The translations under genes and the position numbers were made by a program. The notes below the pieces were generated by a model that was given only the letters and a program-made list of their open reading frames with translations, searched no databases and was not told where the DNA came from. A DNA stretch of 64,000 nucleotides from positions 636,379 to 700,378 of the forward strand of contig NZ_LMEI01000012.1 of the NCBI RefSeq assembly GCF_001426585.1, written 5' to 3'. Positions 24,457-33,026 of this stretch are shown piece by piece. The stretch comes from Streptomyces sp. Root431 (lineage in GTDB: Bacteria > Actinomycetota > Actinomycetes > Streptomycetales > Streptomycetaceae). The stretch's first letter is position 1; each line of letters starts with the position of its first letter.

Positions 24457-24477
24457 GTGGGCTATTCTGCTGGGCAG

Positions 24478-24510
24478 AGGATCCGGGCGACGCAGCCCCC
24501 GGGTCCTTTT
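24478..24510 (+). promoter_or_regulatory. terminator-like hairpin upstream of glnR
   Basis: AGGATCCGGG (24478-24487) can pair along its whole length (one U-G pair) with CCCGGGTCCT (24498-24507), followed by TTTT (24507-24510). It points toward glnR on the plus strand, and no plus-strand gene ends upstream. It may stop antisense transcription from the divergent hydrolase promoter or act as an attenuator in a glnR leader. Confidence 0.5.
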
Positions 24511-24521
24511 GCGTTTTCCGA

Positions 24522-24543
24522 CCGTTGTTACGGATAGGTGAAC
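24522..24543 (-). promoter_or_regulatory. PHO-box-like direct repeats upstream of glnR
   Basis: On the minus strand, a perfect GTTCACC (complement of 24537-24543) starts an 11-nt unit, followed in register by CGTAACA (complement of 24526-24532). PhoP of Streptomyces binds 11-nt direct repeats of this kind, and PhoP repression of glnR is documented in S. coelicolor. The second unit is degenerate. Confidence 0.5.
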
Positions 24544-24567
24544 AAAAGCTCTCAGGGCGCGAGAGCC

Positions 24568-24590
24568 GTCGGTGATCAGCGATCACCGAC
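24568..24590. repeat. perfect 10-bp inverted repeat in the glnR leader
   Basis: GTCGGTGATC (24568-24577) and GATCACCGAC (24581-24590) are separated by AGC. The palindrome lies about 104 bp upstream of the glnR ATG and could be an operator or a stable 5'-UTR hairpin. Confidence 0.75.
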
Positions 24591-24693
24591 AAGTGATCTG
24601 TACGAAGCAGTGCACGTCCTCGCAGGGACCGAGGAGGAACCGCGTGATGAGCGAGCGAACGAAGCACGACCGACCGATGGCAGGTGGCGCGGT

Positions 24694-25542
24694 ATGAGCT
24701 CTCTGCTGCTCCTGACCAACGCCCTCCAGCCGTCGACCGAGGTGCTGCCCGCACTCGGCCTGCTGCTGCACAACGTCCGGGTGGCTCCGGCCGAGGGCCC
24801 GGCCCTCGTGGACACCCCCGGCGCGGACGTGATCCTCGTCGACGGCCGGCGCGACCTCCCGCAGGTCCGCTCGCTCTGTCAGCTGCTGCGCTCCACGGGG
24901 CCCGGCTGTCCGCTGATCCTCGTCGTCACGGAGGGCGGCCTCGCGGCCGTCACCGCCGACTGGGGCATCGACGACGTCCTCCTGGACACCGCCGGACCGG
25001 CCGAGGTCGAGGCGCGGCTGCGGCTCGCGATGGGCCGCCAGCAGATCGTCTCGGACGACTCCCCGATGGAGATCCGCAACGGCGACCTGTCGGTCGACGA
25101 GGCGACGTACAGCGCGAAGCTCAAGGGCCGGGTCCTGGACCTGACCTTCAAGGAGTTCGAGCTCCTCAAGTACCTGGCCCAGCATCCGGGCCGGGTCTTC
25201 ACGCGTGCCCAGCTCCTCCAGGAGGTGTGGGGGTACGACTACTTCGGCGGCACCCGTACGGTCGACGTCCACGTCCGGCGGCTGCGGGCGAAGCTGGGCC
25301 CCGAGCACGAGTCGCTGATCGGCACCGTGCGCAACGTCGGCTACCGCTTCGTCACCCCGGAGAAGGTCGAGCGCGCCGCCGAGGAGGCCCGGGCGAACGA
25401 GGCGAGGGCGAAGGACACCCGGACGGACCCCCGTTCGGAGGAAGCCGCCCGCACCGCCCGTGTCAAGGAGGCGGACCGGGAAGTCACCCCGGCGGAGGAC
25501 AGGAACGTGGTGGACGCCACAGTGCGACCTGCCGGTAGGTAG
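24694..25542 (+). CDS. glnR: GlnR, global nitrogen regulator (orphan OmpR-type)
   Basis: 282 aa from ATG 24694. The N-terminal receiver-like domain (begins MSSLLLLTNALQPSTE) and the C-terminal winged helix (FKEFELLKYLAQHPGRVFTR, RTVDVHVRRLRAKLG) match actinobacterial GlnR. GlnR lacks a cognate kinase and activates or represses glnA, amtB, nirB and other nitrogen genes. The charged C-terminal tail (AEEARANEARAKDTRTD) is typical of Streptomyces. The upstream region has a PHO-like box and hairpins. Confidence 0.95.
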   Translation: MSSLLLLTNALQPSTEVLPALGLLLHNVRVAPAEGPALVDTPGADVILVDGRRDLPQVRSLCQLLRSTGPGCPLILVVTEGGLAAVTADWGIDDVLLDTAGPAEVEARLRLAMGRQQIVSDDSPMEIRNGDLSVDEATYSAKLKGRVLDLTFKEFELLKYLAQHPGRVFTRAQLLQEVWGYDYFGGTRTVDVHVRRLRAKLGPEHESLIGTVRNVGYRFVTPEKVERAAEEARANEARAKDTRTDPRSEEAARTARVKEADREVTPAEDRNVVDATVRPAGR

Positions 25543-25566
25543 GTCACCCCGCGTAGACTGCCGCGC

Positions 25567-26592
25567 GTGGCCAAGGTGACGCGGGATGACGTAGCTCGAC
25601 TGGCAGGTACTTCGACCGCGGTCGTGAGCTACGTCATCAACAACGGACCCAGGCCGGTCGCCCCGGCCACGCGCGAGCGTGTCCTCGCCGCCATCAAGGA
25701 GCTGGGCTACCGCCCCGACCGGGTGGCCCAGGCGATGGCGTCCCGGCGCACGGACCTCATAGGCATGATCGTCCCGGACGCCCGGCAGCCGTTCTTCGCG
25801 GAGATGGCCCACGCGGTCGAGCAGGCCGCCGCCGAGCGCGGAAAGATGGTGCTCGTCGGCAACTCCGACTACCGGACCGAGCGCGAGGTCCACTACCTGC
25901 GGGCCTTCCTCGGCATGCGGGTCTCCGGGCTGATCCTCGTCAGCCAGGGCATGAGCGAGCAGGCCGCGAGCGAGATCGAGGCCTGGGACGCGCGCGTGGT
26001 GCTGCTGCACGAGCGCCCCGAGGCGATCGACGACGTGGCCGTCGTGACGGACGACATCGGCGGCGCCCAGCTCGCCACCCGTCACCTCCTGGAGCACGGC
26101 CACCCGTACGTGGCCTGCCTGGGCGGCATCCCGAACACCCCGGCCGTCGGCGACCCGGTCGCCGACCACGTCGAGGGCTGGCGGCGCGCCATGGTGGAGG
26201 CGGGCCTCCCGACCGAGGGCCGGCTCTTCGAGGCCCCGTACAACCGCTACGACGCCTACCAGGTGGCCCTGAAGCTGCTCGCGGGCCCGGACAGGCCGCC
26301 GGCGATCTTCTGCTCCACCGACGACCAGGCCTTCGGCGTCCTGCGGGCCGCGCGCGAGCTGCGCATCGAGGTGCCGTCGGAGCTGGCGGTCGCGGGCTTC
26401 GACGACGTGAAGGAGGCGGCGCTCACCGACCCGCCGCTGACCACGATCTCCTCGGACCGCCCGGCGATGGCCCGGGCGGCGGTGGACCTCGTCCTGGACG
26501 ACGGTCTGCGGGTCGCGGGCTCGCGCCGCGAGCGGCTCAAGCTCTTCCCGTCGGCCCTGGTGGTCCGCCGCTCCTGCGGCTGCGGCGAGTAA
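25567..26592 (+). CDS. LacI-family transcriptional regulator
   Basis: 341 aa. The LacI HTH and hinge are clear at the start (VTRDDVARLAGTSTAVVSYVINNGPRPVAPATRERV), followed by a periplasmic-binding-protein-like effector domain. The odd, Cys-containing end (RRSCGCGE) is a small peculiarity. The GTG at 25567 comes 7 nt after TAGACT, a leaderless arrangement. Effector unknown; no sugar operon is adjacent. Confidence 0.92.
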   Translation: MAKVTRDDVARLAGTSTAVVSYVINNGPRPVAPATRERVLAAIKELGYRPDRVAQAMASRRTDLIGMIVPDARQPFFAEMAHAVEQAAAERGKMVLVGNSDYRTEREVHYLRAFLGMRVSGLILVSQGMSEQAASEIEAWDARVVLLHERPEAIDDVAVVTDDIGGAQLATRHLLEHGHPYVACLGGIPNTPAVGDPVADHVEGWRRAMVEAGLPTEGRLFEAPYNRYDAYQVALKLLAGPDRPPAIFCSTDDQAFGVLRAARELRIEVPSELAVAGFDDVKEAALTDPPLTTISSDRPAMARAAVDLVLDDGLRVAGSRRERLKLFPSALVVRRSCGCGE

Positions 26593-26661
26593 GGCGAGCA
26601 GCGAGCAGTCCTCCCGCACCCCGGGGCTCTTTATATAGGGCATACAGGGTTCTGTCGGGCT

Positions 26662-26694
26662 TCTCAGCCGGTCCTCAGACGGCTCTCATGTACG
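26662..26694 (+). promoter_or_regulatory. three 11-bp direct repeats upstream of the HtrA/two-component operon
   Basis: CTCAG at 26663-26667 and 26674-26678 and CTCAT at 26685-26689 are spaced exactly 11 bp apart within units of the form nCTCAGnCGGn. Mycobacterial MprA binds CTCAG-type direct repeats ahead of its own operon and pepD, and the downstream genes here are MprAB/PepD-like. The repeats overlap the expected -35 position. Confidence 0.6.
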
Positions 26695-26712
26695 GCTCCG
26701 AGAGTCGTAGGC

Positions 26713-27840
26713 ATGACGGACTTCCAGGAGCAGCAGCCGCAGCAGCAGCCGTACTACCCGCCGCAGCCCCCGAGGCCCCCGTACGCCCCGACGCAGCCGT
26801 ACGAGGCGACGCAGCCGATCACCACCGAGCCGGGCACCACGATCTGGCCGTCCGGTGGGCACGTCCCGCCTGCCGGTGGGCACGTCCCGCCGCCCGTCGA
26901 CCCGCCGGTCGCCGTCGCCGCGGCCGGCGCTCCGGGCGCTGCGGCCCCCCGCCGCCGCGCCAAGCGCGGGGTCGGGCTCCTCGCGGCCGTGGCCATCGCC
27001 GCCGCGGCCGTCGGCGGCGGCACGGCGACCCTCGTCCAGCAGCTCACCTCCGACACCCCCGCCACCGCCCTCTCCGGCGTGAACGGCACGAACGTCTCCG
27101 CGAGCAACGTGGGCACGGTCGCCGGCGTCGCCCAGGCCGTCTCCCCCTCCATCGTCGAGATCTCCGCGAGCTCGAACTCCGGCAAGTCCACCGGCTCGGG
27201 CGTGATCATCACCTCCGACGGCGAGATCATCACCAACAACCACGTGATCTCCGGCGCCTCCCAGATCACCGTGCAGCTCAGCGACGGCAAGTCGTACGAG
27301 GCCGACGTCGTCGGCACGGACCCCGACAAGGACCTGGCGCTGATCAAGCTCAAGGGCGCCTCCGGCCTGAAGGCCGCCTCGCTCGGCGACTCCTCCAAGG
27401 TGAGGGTCGGCGAGGAGGTCGTGGCGATCGGCTCCCCCGAGGGCCTGACCGGCACGGTCACCAGCGGCATCGTCTCCGCGCTCGACCGGGACGTGACCGT
27501 CGCCAAGGACGACGACAGCTCCGGCCAGGGCCAGGGACAGCAGCAGTACGACCCGCGGCAGGGCTGGCCGTTCGAGTTCGGTGGACAGCAGTTCAATGGC
27601 GACACCGGCACGTCGAAGACGACGTACAAGGCGCTCCAGACCGACGCCTCGCTCAACCCGGGGAATTCCGGCGGCGCGTTGATCAATATGAGCGGCGAGA
27701 TCATCGGAATCAATTCGGCCATGTATTCGCCCAGTTCTTCGAACGGTTCCACGGCCGGAAGTGTCGGCCTCGGATTCGCCATTCCGATCGACACCGTGAA
27801 GGCCGACCTCGACAGCCTGCGCTCCGGCGGCGACAACTGA
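26713..27840 (+). CDS. membrane-anchored trypsin-like (HtrA/PepD-type) serine protease
   Basis: 375 aa. A Gln/Pro-rich cytoplasmic tail (1-85) precedes one helix (about 86-107) and an extracellular S1C protease domain. The triad is His177 (ITNNHV), Asp207 (DKDLALIK) and Ser319 (NPGNSGG). There is no PDZ domain, so the protein is shorter than classical HtrA. Codons around 27661-27790 (AAT, ATT, TTG, TCT) are less GC-biased than in the rest of the gene. It heads an operon with a two-component system. Confidence 0.9.
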   Translation: MTDFQEQQPQQQPYYPPQPPRPPYAPTQPYEATQPITTEPGTTIWPSGGHVPPAGGHVPPPVDPPVAVAAAGAPGAAAPRRRAKRGVGLLAAVAIAAAAVGGGTATLVQQLTSDTPATALSGVNGTNVSASNVGTVAGVAQAVSPSIVEISASSNSGKSTGSGVIITSDGEIITNNHVISGASQITVQLSDGKSYEADVVGTDPDKDLALIKLKGASGLKAASLGDSSKVRVGEEVVAIGSPEGLTGTVTSGIVSALDRDVTVAKDDDSSGQGQGQQQYDPRQGWPFEFGGQQFNGDTGTSKTTYKALQTDASLNPGNSGGALINMSGEIIGINSAMYSPSSSNGSTAGSVGLGFAIPIDTVKADLDSLRSGGDN

Positions 27841-27884
27841 ACGGCACACCCCCTGGTGAAGAGAGCGCGTGCGAGGCTGGTGCC

Positions 27885-28616
27885 ATGACTGGCCAGGTGA
27901 ACGAAGGCGCCCGCGAGCGCATCCTGATCGTCGAGGACGAGCCCGCCGTGCGGGAGGCCCTGCGCCGCAGCCTCGCCTTCGAGGGGTACGAAACGCAGGA
28001 CGCCGTCGACGGGCTCGACGCGCTCGCCCGGATCGAGGCGTACGCCCCCGACCTCGTCGTCCTCGACGTGCAGATGCCCCGCATGGACGGGCTGACGGCG
28101 GCCCGGCGGATCAGGGCGTCCGGCTCGACCGTGCCGATCCTGATGCTGACCGCCCGCGACACCGTCGGCGACCGGGTCACCGGCCTCGACGCGGGCGCCG
28201 ACGACTACCTCGTGAAGCCCTTCGAGCTGGACGAGCTCTTCGCCCGCATCCGGGCGCTGCTCCGGCGCAGCTCGTACGCCTCCGCCGCCGTGCCCGCGGC
28301 GGACGCCGACGCGCTGTCCTTCGAGGACCTGCGGATGGACCTGGCGACGCGCGAGGTGACCCGGAGCGGGCGGACGGTGGAGCTGACGCGCACCGAGTAC
28401 ACGCTCCTGGAGATGTTCCTGGCGCACCCGCGGCAGGTGCTGACCCGGGAGCAGATCCTCAAGGCGGTGTGGGGCTTCGACTTCGAGCCGAGCTCGAACT
28501 CGCTCGACGTGTACGTGATGTACCTGCGGCGCAAGACGGAGGCGGGCGGCGAGCCGCGCCTCGTGCACACGGTGCGGGGCGTCGGATACGTCCTGCGCGG
28601 AGGAGGCGGAGAGTGA
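27885..28616 (+). CDS. OmpR-family response regulator (MprA/CseB-like)
   Basis: 243 aa. The receiver domain has the phosphoacceptor Asp61 in VVLDVQMPRMDG and Lys in DDYLVKPF, and the OmpR winged helix has LTRTEYTLLEMFLAHPRQVL and SLDVYVMYLRRK. The next gene is its kinase, overlapping by 4 bp (GTGA). It follows the HtrA-like gene by 44 bp and likely controls it via the CTCAG repeats. Confidence 0.94.
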   Translation: MTGQVNEGARERILIVEDEPAVREALRRSLAFEGYETQDAVDGLDALARIEAYAPDLVVLDVQMPRMDGLTAARRIRASGSTVPILMLTARDTVGDRVTGLDAGADDYLVKPFELDELFARIRALLRRSSYASAAVPAADADALSFEDLRMDLATREVTRSGRTVELTRTEYTLLEMFLAHPRQVLTREQILKAVWGFDFEPSSNSLDVYVMYLRRKTEAGGEPRLVHTVRGVGYVLRGGGGE

Positions 28617-30061
28617 CCGGTTCGCCCCTCGCGTGGTTCCGGTCGCGGCCCCTGCGGTCGCGGCTCTCGCTGCTGACCGCGTTCGCCGTGGCGGTCGCCG
28701 TCGCGGCGGTCTCGCTGGCCTGCTGGTTCGTGACGCGGGCCCAGCTGGAGGCGGAGATGGACTCCTCGCTGCGCAACAGCAAGCTGGACGACGCCTCCGT
28801 GGAGAGCCTGCTCAACCTGTGCCGCCTGGGCACGACGCCGCCGCCGGTGGGGGGCTCGTACACGGTGCAGGTGATCGTCCCCAACGGCAGCGTGTGCACC
28901 TCCGGCAAGGCCCCGATCCCGGCGGGCCCCGCCGACCTCGCGGTCGCGCGCGGGCAGCTGTCGCACGCGCTGCACACGGTGAAGGACGACGACGGCCGGG
29001 AGATGCGGGTCTACACCTACCCGCAGAGGGGCCCGCTCGGGATCGCGGTCGCGGTCTCCGTCGCCCGCCCGGTCGCCGAGATCGACAACTCGATGTCCAC
29101 GCTGCGCTGGGTGCTGCTCCTGGTCTCCGGGATCGGCGTCGTCGGCGCGGGCGCGGCCGGCCTGTGGGTGGCGCGGACCGGCCTCGAACCGGTGAACCGG
29201 CTGACCGGCGCGGTCGAGCACGTGGCCGCGACCGAGGACCTGACCGTCCGCATCCCGGTGGAGGGCGAGGACGAGATCGCCCGCCTGTCACGCTCCTTCA
29301 ACGCGATGACGGCGGCGCTCGCGACCTCCCGCGACCGGCAGGCGCAGCTGATCGCCGACGCGGGCCACGAACTCCGCACGCCCCTCACGTCCCTCCGTAC
29401 GAACGTCGAACTGCTCGCGCGGAGCGAGGAGACCGGCCGGGCGATCCCGCCGGACGACCGGCGGGCCCTGATGGCCTCGGTGAAGGCGCAGATGACGGAA
29501 CTGGCGGCGCTGATCGGCGACCTCCAGGAGCTGGCGCGCCCGGACACGGTCCGTCCCGGGCCCCTCGAAGTGGTCCCGCTCCACTCGCTCCTCCGCTCCG
29601 CCCTGGACCGGGCCCGGCTGCGCGGCCCGGAGCTGACCTTCGTCACGGACCTCGCGCCCTGGTACGTACGGGCGGAACCGGCGGCGATCGAGCGCGCCCT
29701 CGTCAACGTCCTGGACAACGCGGTGAAGTTCTCGCCGCCCCGGGGCACGGTCGAGGTGACCCTGATGCGGGGCGAGCTGACGGTCCGGGACCACGGTCCC
29801 GGCATCCCTCCGGACGAGCTGCCCCACGTCTTCGACCGCTTCTGGCGCTCCCCGTCGGCCCGCAGCCTGCCGGGCTCGGGCCTGGGCCTCTCGATCGTCG
29901 CCCGTACGGTCCACCAGGCCGGCGGCTCGGCGAGCCTCGCGCCGGCCCCGGGCGGCGGCACGGTGGCGACGGTCCGGCTGCCGGGCGCGCCGACACCGCC
30001 GCCCGGATCGTCGGCCGCGCCGGAGTCAGTTGTGCCGGAGAAGGGCCTCGACGAGTCCTGA
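28613..30061 (+). CDS. sensor histidine kinase (MprB/CseC-like)
   Basis: 482 aa. Two helices (about 17-39 and 163-185) flank a roughly 120-residue extracellular sensor. A HAMP domain follows, then the H-box with His252 (DAGHELRTPL), and N (NVLDNAVKFS), G1 (DHGPGIPPDE) and G2 (GSGLGLSIV) boxes. The GTG start overlaps the regulator stop (GTGA). The 3' end overlaps the convergent PI-PLC gene by 36 bp. Confidence 0.94.
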   Translation: MTGSPLAWFRSRPLRSRLSLLTAFAVAVAVAAVSLACWFVTRAQLEAEMDSSLRNSKLDDASVESLLNLCRLGTTPPPVGGSYTVQVIVPNGSVCTSGKAPIPAGPADLAVARGQLSHALHTVKDDDGREMRVYTYPQRGPLGIAVAVSVARPVAEIDNSMSTLRWVLLLVSGIGVVGAGAAGLWVARTGLEPVNRLTGAVEHVAATEDLTVRIPVEGEDEIARLSRSFNAMTAALATSRDRQAQLIADAGHELRTPLTSLRTNVELLARSEETGRAIPPDDRRALMASVKAQMTELAALIGDLQELARPDTVRPGPLEVVPLHSLLRSALDRARLRGPELTFVTDLAPWYVRAEPAAIERALVNVLDNAVKFSPPRGTVEVTLMRGELTVRDHGPGIPPDELPHVFDRFWRSPSARSLPGSGLGLSIVARTVHQAGGSASLAPAPGGGTVATVRLPGAPTPPPGSSAAPESVVPEKGLDES

Positions 30062-30880
30062 CCGGGTGTTCGGGTAGTCCATGGGGACGATCCCGAGCCC
30101 GGTGCGCCCGGCGGCCTCTGCGCCGTCGAGCCAGGAGTGGACGCGGGGGTTGAGCCGGTCGGCGTTCCAGCGGGGCGGGAGTGCGGCGGCGGTCGAGACG
30201 TAGTTGACGTACAGCTTTCCGGGCTGGGCGATCGCCTTGCGGAAGTGGGCCTCGATCTTGGGGTACTTGCCGAACGGCTCGGCCATGTAGTCGTCCTGGA
30301 TGTCGAAGAGCGAGCCGTCTCCGTAGCGGACGCCGGGCAGTCCTCCGTTGTCGGCGAGCAGGACGACGCGGCCGCGGGCCTCGCCGAGGAGCGGCAGGCC
30401 TGCGCCGATCCGGAAGAGGGAGCGCCAGCCGCGCGCGTCGAGGTAGTCGTCGAAGACCGCGCGGAAGGTGGCGTCGGACTCCTCCGAGTACTCCTGCTTG
30501 ACGCGCATGAGGACGGTCTCGGAGGGGTGGGCGGCGAGGAAGGCCCGGCAGGCGACGAGGACGTCCCCGAACATCATGTTCTGGTACGCGGCGCCGTGGT
30601 GGATCGCGAAGGACCCGCCGGTCACCCGGCACCGGATGTCCAGGAACCGGATCCCGCTGTCCAGCTGCTGGGCGATGGTGCTGTTCTGGCACTCGGTCCA
30701 GGGGCCGCCGTACCGGGCGCCGGAGTCGTGCGTCCCGGGGATGGTCAGCTGCCGCAGGGCGGTTCCGTCGCCGTGCGCCGCCATCCAGGCCCGTACGTCC
30801 ACGGCGGAGGCGGCGGGCGCCCCGAGCATCACTCCGGCCCCGGCGGCGAGGGCCCCCACGAGAAAACGTCGTCGCTCCAT
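30026..30880 (-). CDS. secreted phosphatidylinositol-specific phospholipase C
   Basis: 284 aa. A twin-arginine signal (ERRRFLVGALAAGAG, cleavage near AASA) is followed by a PI-PLC X domain with both catalytic histidines: His51 in IPGTHDSG and the HH pair at 94-95 in FAIHHGA. It would cleave phosphatidylinositol outside the cell to inositol phosphate and diacylglycerol. Stop-end overlap with the kinase gene is convergent. Monocistronic. Confidence 0.92.
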   Translation of the reverse strand: MERRRFLVGALAAGAGVMLGAPAASAVDVRAWMAAHGDGTALRQLTIPGTHDSGARYGGPWTECQNSTIAQQLDSGIRFLDIRCRVTGGSFAIHHGAAYQNMMFGDVLVACRAFLAAHPSETVLMRVKQEYSEESDATFRAVFDDYLDARGWRSLFRIGAGLPLLGEARGRVVLLADNGGLPGVRYGDGSLFDIQDDYMAEPFGKYPKIEAHFRKAIAQPGKLYVNYVSTAAALPPRWNADRLNPRVHSWLDGAEAAGRTGLGIVPMDYPNTRSGLVEALLRHN

Positions 30881-30937
30881 GAGCCGGATGATGTCAGGGT
30901 CACGACAAACACACCAGGGTTCTTCCGGACCTACGCG

Positions 30938-30975
30938 AAAAGGGGCGGCGGCCCGTCGGAACGGTCCGCCACCCC
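30938..30975 (-). terminator. intrinsic terminator of the 5'-nucleotidase gene
   Basis: On the minus strand a 10-bp GC-rich stem (complement of 30942-30951 with 30966-30975, one mismatch) is followed by TTTT (complement of 30938-30941). It lies 35 bp after the nucleotidase stop codon. Confidence 0.75.
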
Positions 30976-31009
30976 CTCGCTCAGGGGCCCGGAGAAGGGC
31001 TGCCCAGGG

Positions 31010-32863
31010 CTACTTGATGACCGTGATGCGGCCCGTCGCCGGCGGAGCCAGCGGCGCGGTGGCCGAGGAGTGCGCCCCCAGGTAGGCGGTGAACATGTCC
31101 AGGTCGGACGCGCCGACCAGCTTGTTCTTGTGCTCCTTCAGGACCGCGAAGCCGTCGCCGCCACCGGAGAGGAACTCGTTCATCGCGACCCGGTAGGTCT
31201 TCGCCGGGTCGATCGCCTCACCGTTCAGCCGGACCGAGCCGACCACGATCCGGTCGGCGCCGGTCTTCGTCATGTCCAGGGTGTACGTGAAGTTCCTCGA
31301 CACCTGGAGGATCTTCGGGGCCGCCAGGTTGAGGCCGCTGACCTGCTGCTGGAGCGTGGTGACGAGCTGGGCGCCGGTCAGGTCGACCGCCGTCATCATG
31401 TTGGTGAACGGCTGGACGGTGTACGCCTCGCCGTAGGTCACGACCCCGTCGCCCTCGGCGCCGGACGCCTTGTGGGTCAGCGGGGCGCGGACGCCGCCCG
31501 GGTTCATCAGGGCGAGCTGCGCACCTCCCTTGTCCGCCGGGGCCATGCCCTCCAGCTGCGCGTCCGCGATCAGGTCGCCCAGCGGCTTCTCGTACGCCGT
31601 CGCATCGAGGGGGTTCTCGATGTCGGCGGAGATGTGGCCGACGGGACGGCCGGCGATCGGCGCGGCCAGGTCCTTCCAGCGCTTGATCAGGGTGCTCATG
31701 TCGTCGGCCGGCTTCACGTCACGGGTGACGACGTGGTTCGCGGAGGCGACGGCGGTGCGGACGATGTCCTTCGTACGACGGTCGTAGGTGAGCGTCGTGT
31801 CGGTGTAGAGCCGGCCGAAGGAGGCCGCCGAGGTGACCGTGCGCGGCTTGCCCGCCGGGTCAGCGATGGTGCACGCGTACGCCTGGTGGGTGTGGCCGGT
31901 GACCAGGGCGTCGACCTGCGGGCTGACGTTCTTGGCGATGTCGACGATCGGGCCGGAGATGCCGTTGCCGGGGCCCGGGCTGTCGCAGTCGTAGTTGTAC
32001 GCGCCCGAGGCGGGCATGCCGCCCTCGTGGAGCAGGGCGACGATCGACTTCACGCCCTTGCGCTCCAGCACCTTGGCGTACTTGTTGATCGTCTCGACCT
32101 CGTCGCCGAACTTCAGGCCCTTGATGCCCTCGGCGGACACGATGTTCGCCGTGCCTTCGAGGGTGACGCCGATGAAGCCGATCTTGACGCCGTCGCGCTC
32201 CCAGACGAAGTACGGGTCGAGCAGCGGCTTGCCGCTCTTCTCGTCCGTCACGTTGGCCGCGAGGTAGGGGAAGTCCGCCCCCTTGAAGGTCTTGCCCTCC
32301 TCGAAGCAGCCCTCGGTCGGGTGACAGCCGCCGTTCTGGATGCGGGCCAGCTCGCGGGCGCCCTCGTCGAACTCGTGGTTGCCGACCGAGCTCACGTCGA
32401 GCTTCAGCTTGTTCAGCGCCTCGATGGTCGGCTCGTCGTGGAACAGCCCGGAGACCAGCGGCGAGGCGCCGATCATGTCGCCCGCGGCGGCGGTGACGGA
32501 GTACCGGTTGCCCTGGCGGGCCTGCCGCAGGTGCGTGGCCAGGTACTCGACGCCGCCGACGTCGTTGACGGTCTCGGTCGTGCCGTCTTCCTTGAGGCGG
32601 GTGAGCCGGCCGGAGGAGCCGGTCGGCGGCTCCAGGTTGCCGTGGAGGTCGTTGAAGGACAGCAGCTGGACGTCGACCATCCGGCCCCAGCCCTTGCCGT
32701 TCCCGTACCCGCTCCCGTCCCCGGCGGCGAACTCGTCCCCGGCGGCCCCCGCCGACGACGGCATCGCGGCGAAGAGCGCCCCGACGGTCGCCAGCCCGGC
32801 CCCGGCGGCCAGAATTCGCCGCCCGGTCTTGTTCTTCCGCTTCTTCCCCGGTGTCGCTGCCAT
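31010..32863 (-). CDS. secreted bifunctional 5'-nucleotidase/metallophosphatase
   Basis: 617 aa. A Sec signal (about 1-40) is followed by a calcineurin-like metallophosphatase domain with the dinuclear metal motifs SFNDLHGN, VGNHEFDEG and GHTHQAY, and a C-terminal 5'-nucleotidase domain (VRAPLTHKASG ... LSGGGDGF). It probably dephosphorylates extracellular nucleotides to supply phosphate and nucleosides. Own terminator downstream and promoter region shared with divergent mshD. Confidence 0.93.
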   Translation of the reverse strand: MAATPGKKRKNKTGRRILAAGAGLATVGALFAAMPSSAGAAGDEFAAGDGSGYGNGKGWGRMVDVQLLSFNDLHGNLEPPTGSSGRLTRLKEDGTTETVNDVGGVEYLATHLRQARQGNRYSVTAAAGDMIGASPLVSGLFHDEPTIEALNKLKLDVSSVGNHEFDEGARELARIQNGGCHPTEGCFEEGKTFKGADFPYLAANVTDEKSGKPLLDPYFVWERDGVKIGFIGVTLEGTANIVSAEGIKGLKFGDEVETINKYAKVLERKGVKSIVALLHEGGMPASGAYNYDCDSPGPGNGISGPIVDIAKNVSPQVDALVTGHTHQAYACTIADPAGKPRTVTSAASFGRLYTDTTLTYDRRTKDIVRTAVASANHVVTRDVKPADDMSTLIKRWKDLAAPIAGRPVGHISADIENPLDATAYEKPLGDLIADAQLEGMAPADKGGAQLALMNPGGVRAPLTHKASGAEGDGVVTYGEAYTVQPFTNMMTAVDLTGAQLVTTLQQQVSGLNLAAPKILQVSRNFTYTLDMTKTGADRIVVGSVRLNGEAIDPAKTYRVAMNEFLSGGGDGFAVLKEHKNKLVGASDLDMFTAYLGAHSSATAPLAPPATGRITVIK

Positions 32864-33026
32864 CTCTCCCCTTTGCCCCTTGCCCCTTTTGCGGCGTTGA
32901 TCTACTCCCCCGTCTGCCGGTGCAGCCTAGAGTCAACGCGCGTAGCGCAACAGGGGGTAGCGGGTTACAAGACAGTTGCCGCCGCCTTTCCCCGGGGCGG
33001 CGGCACGTCACCGTAGGCTCGTACCC

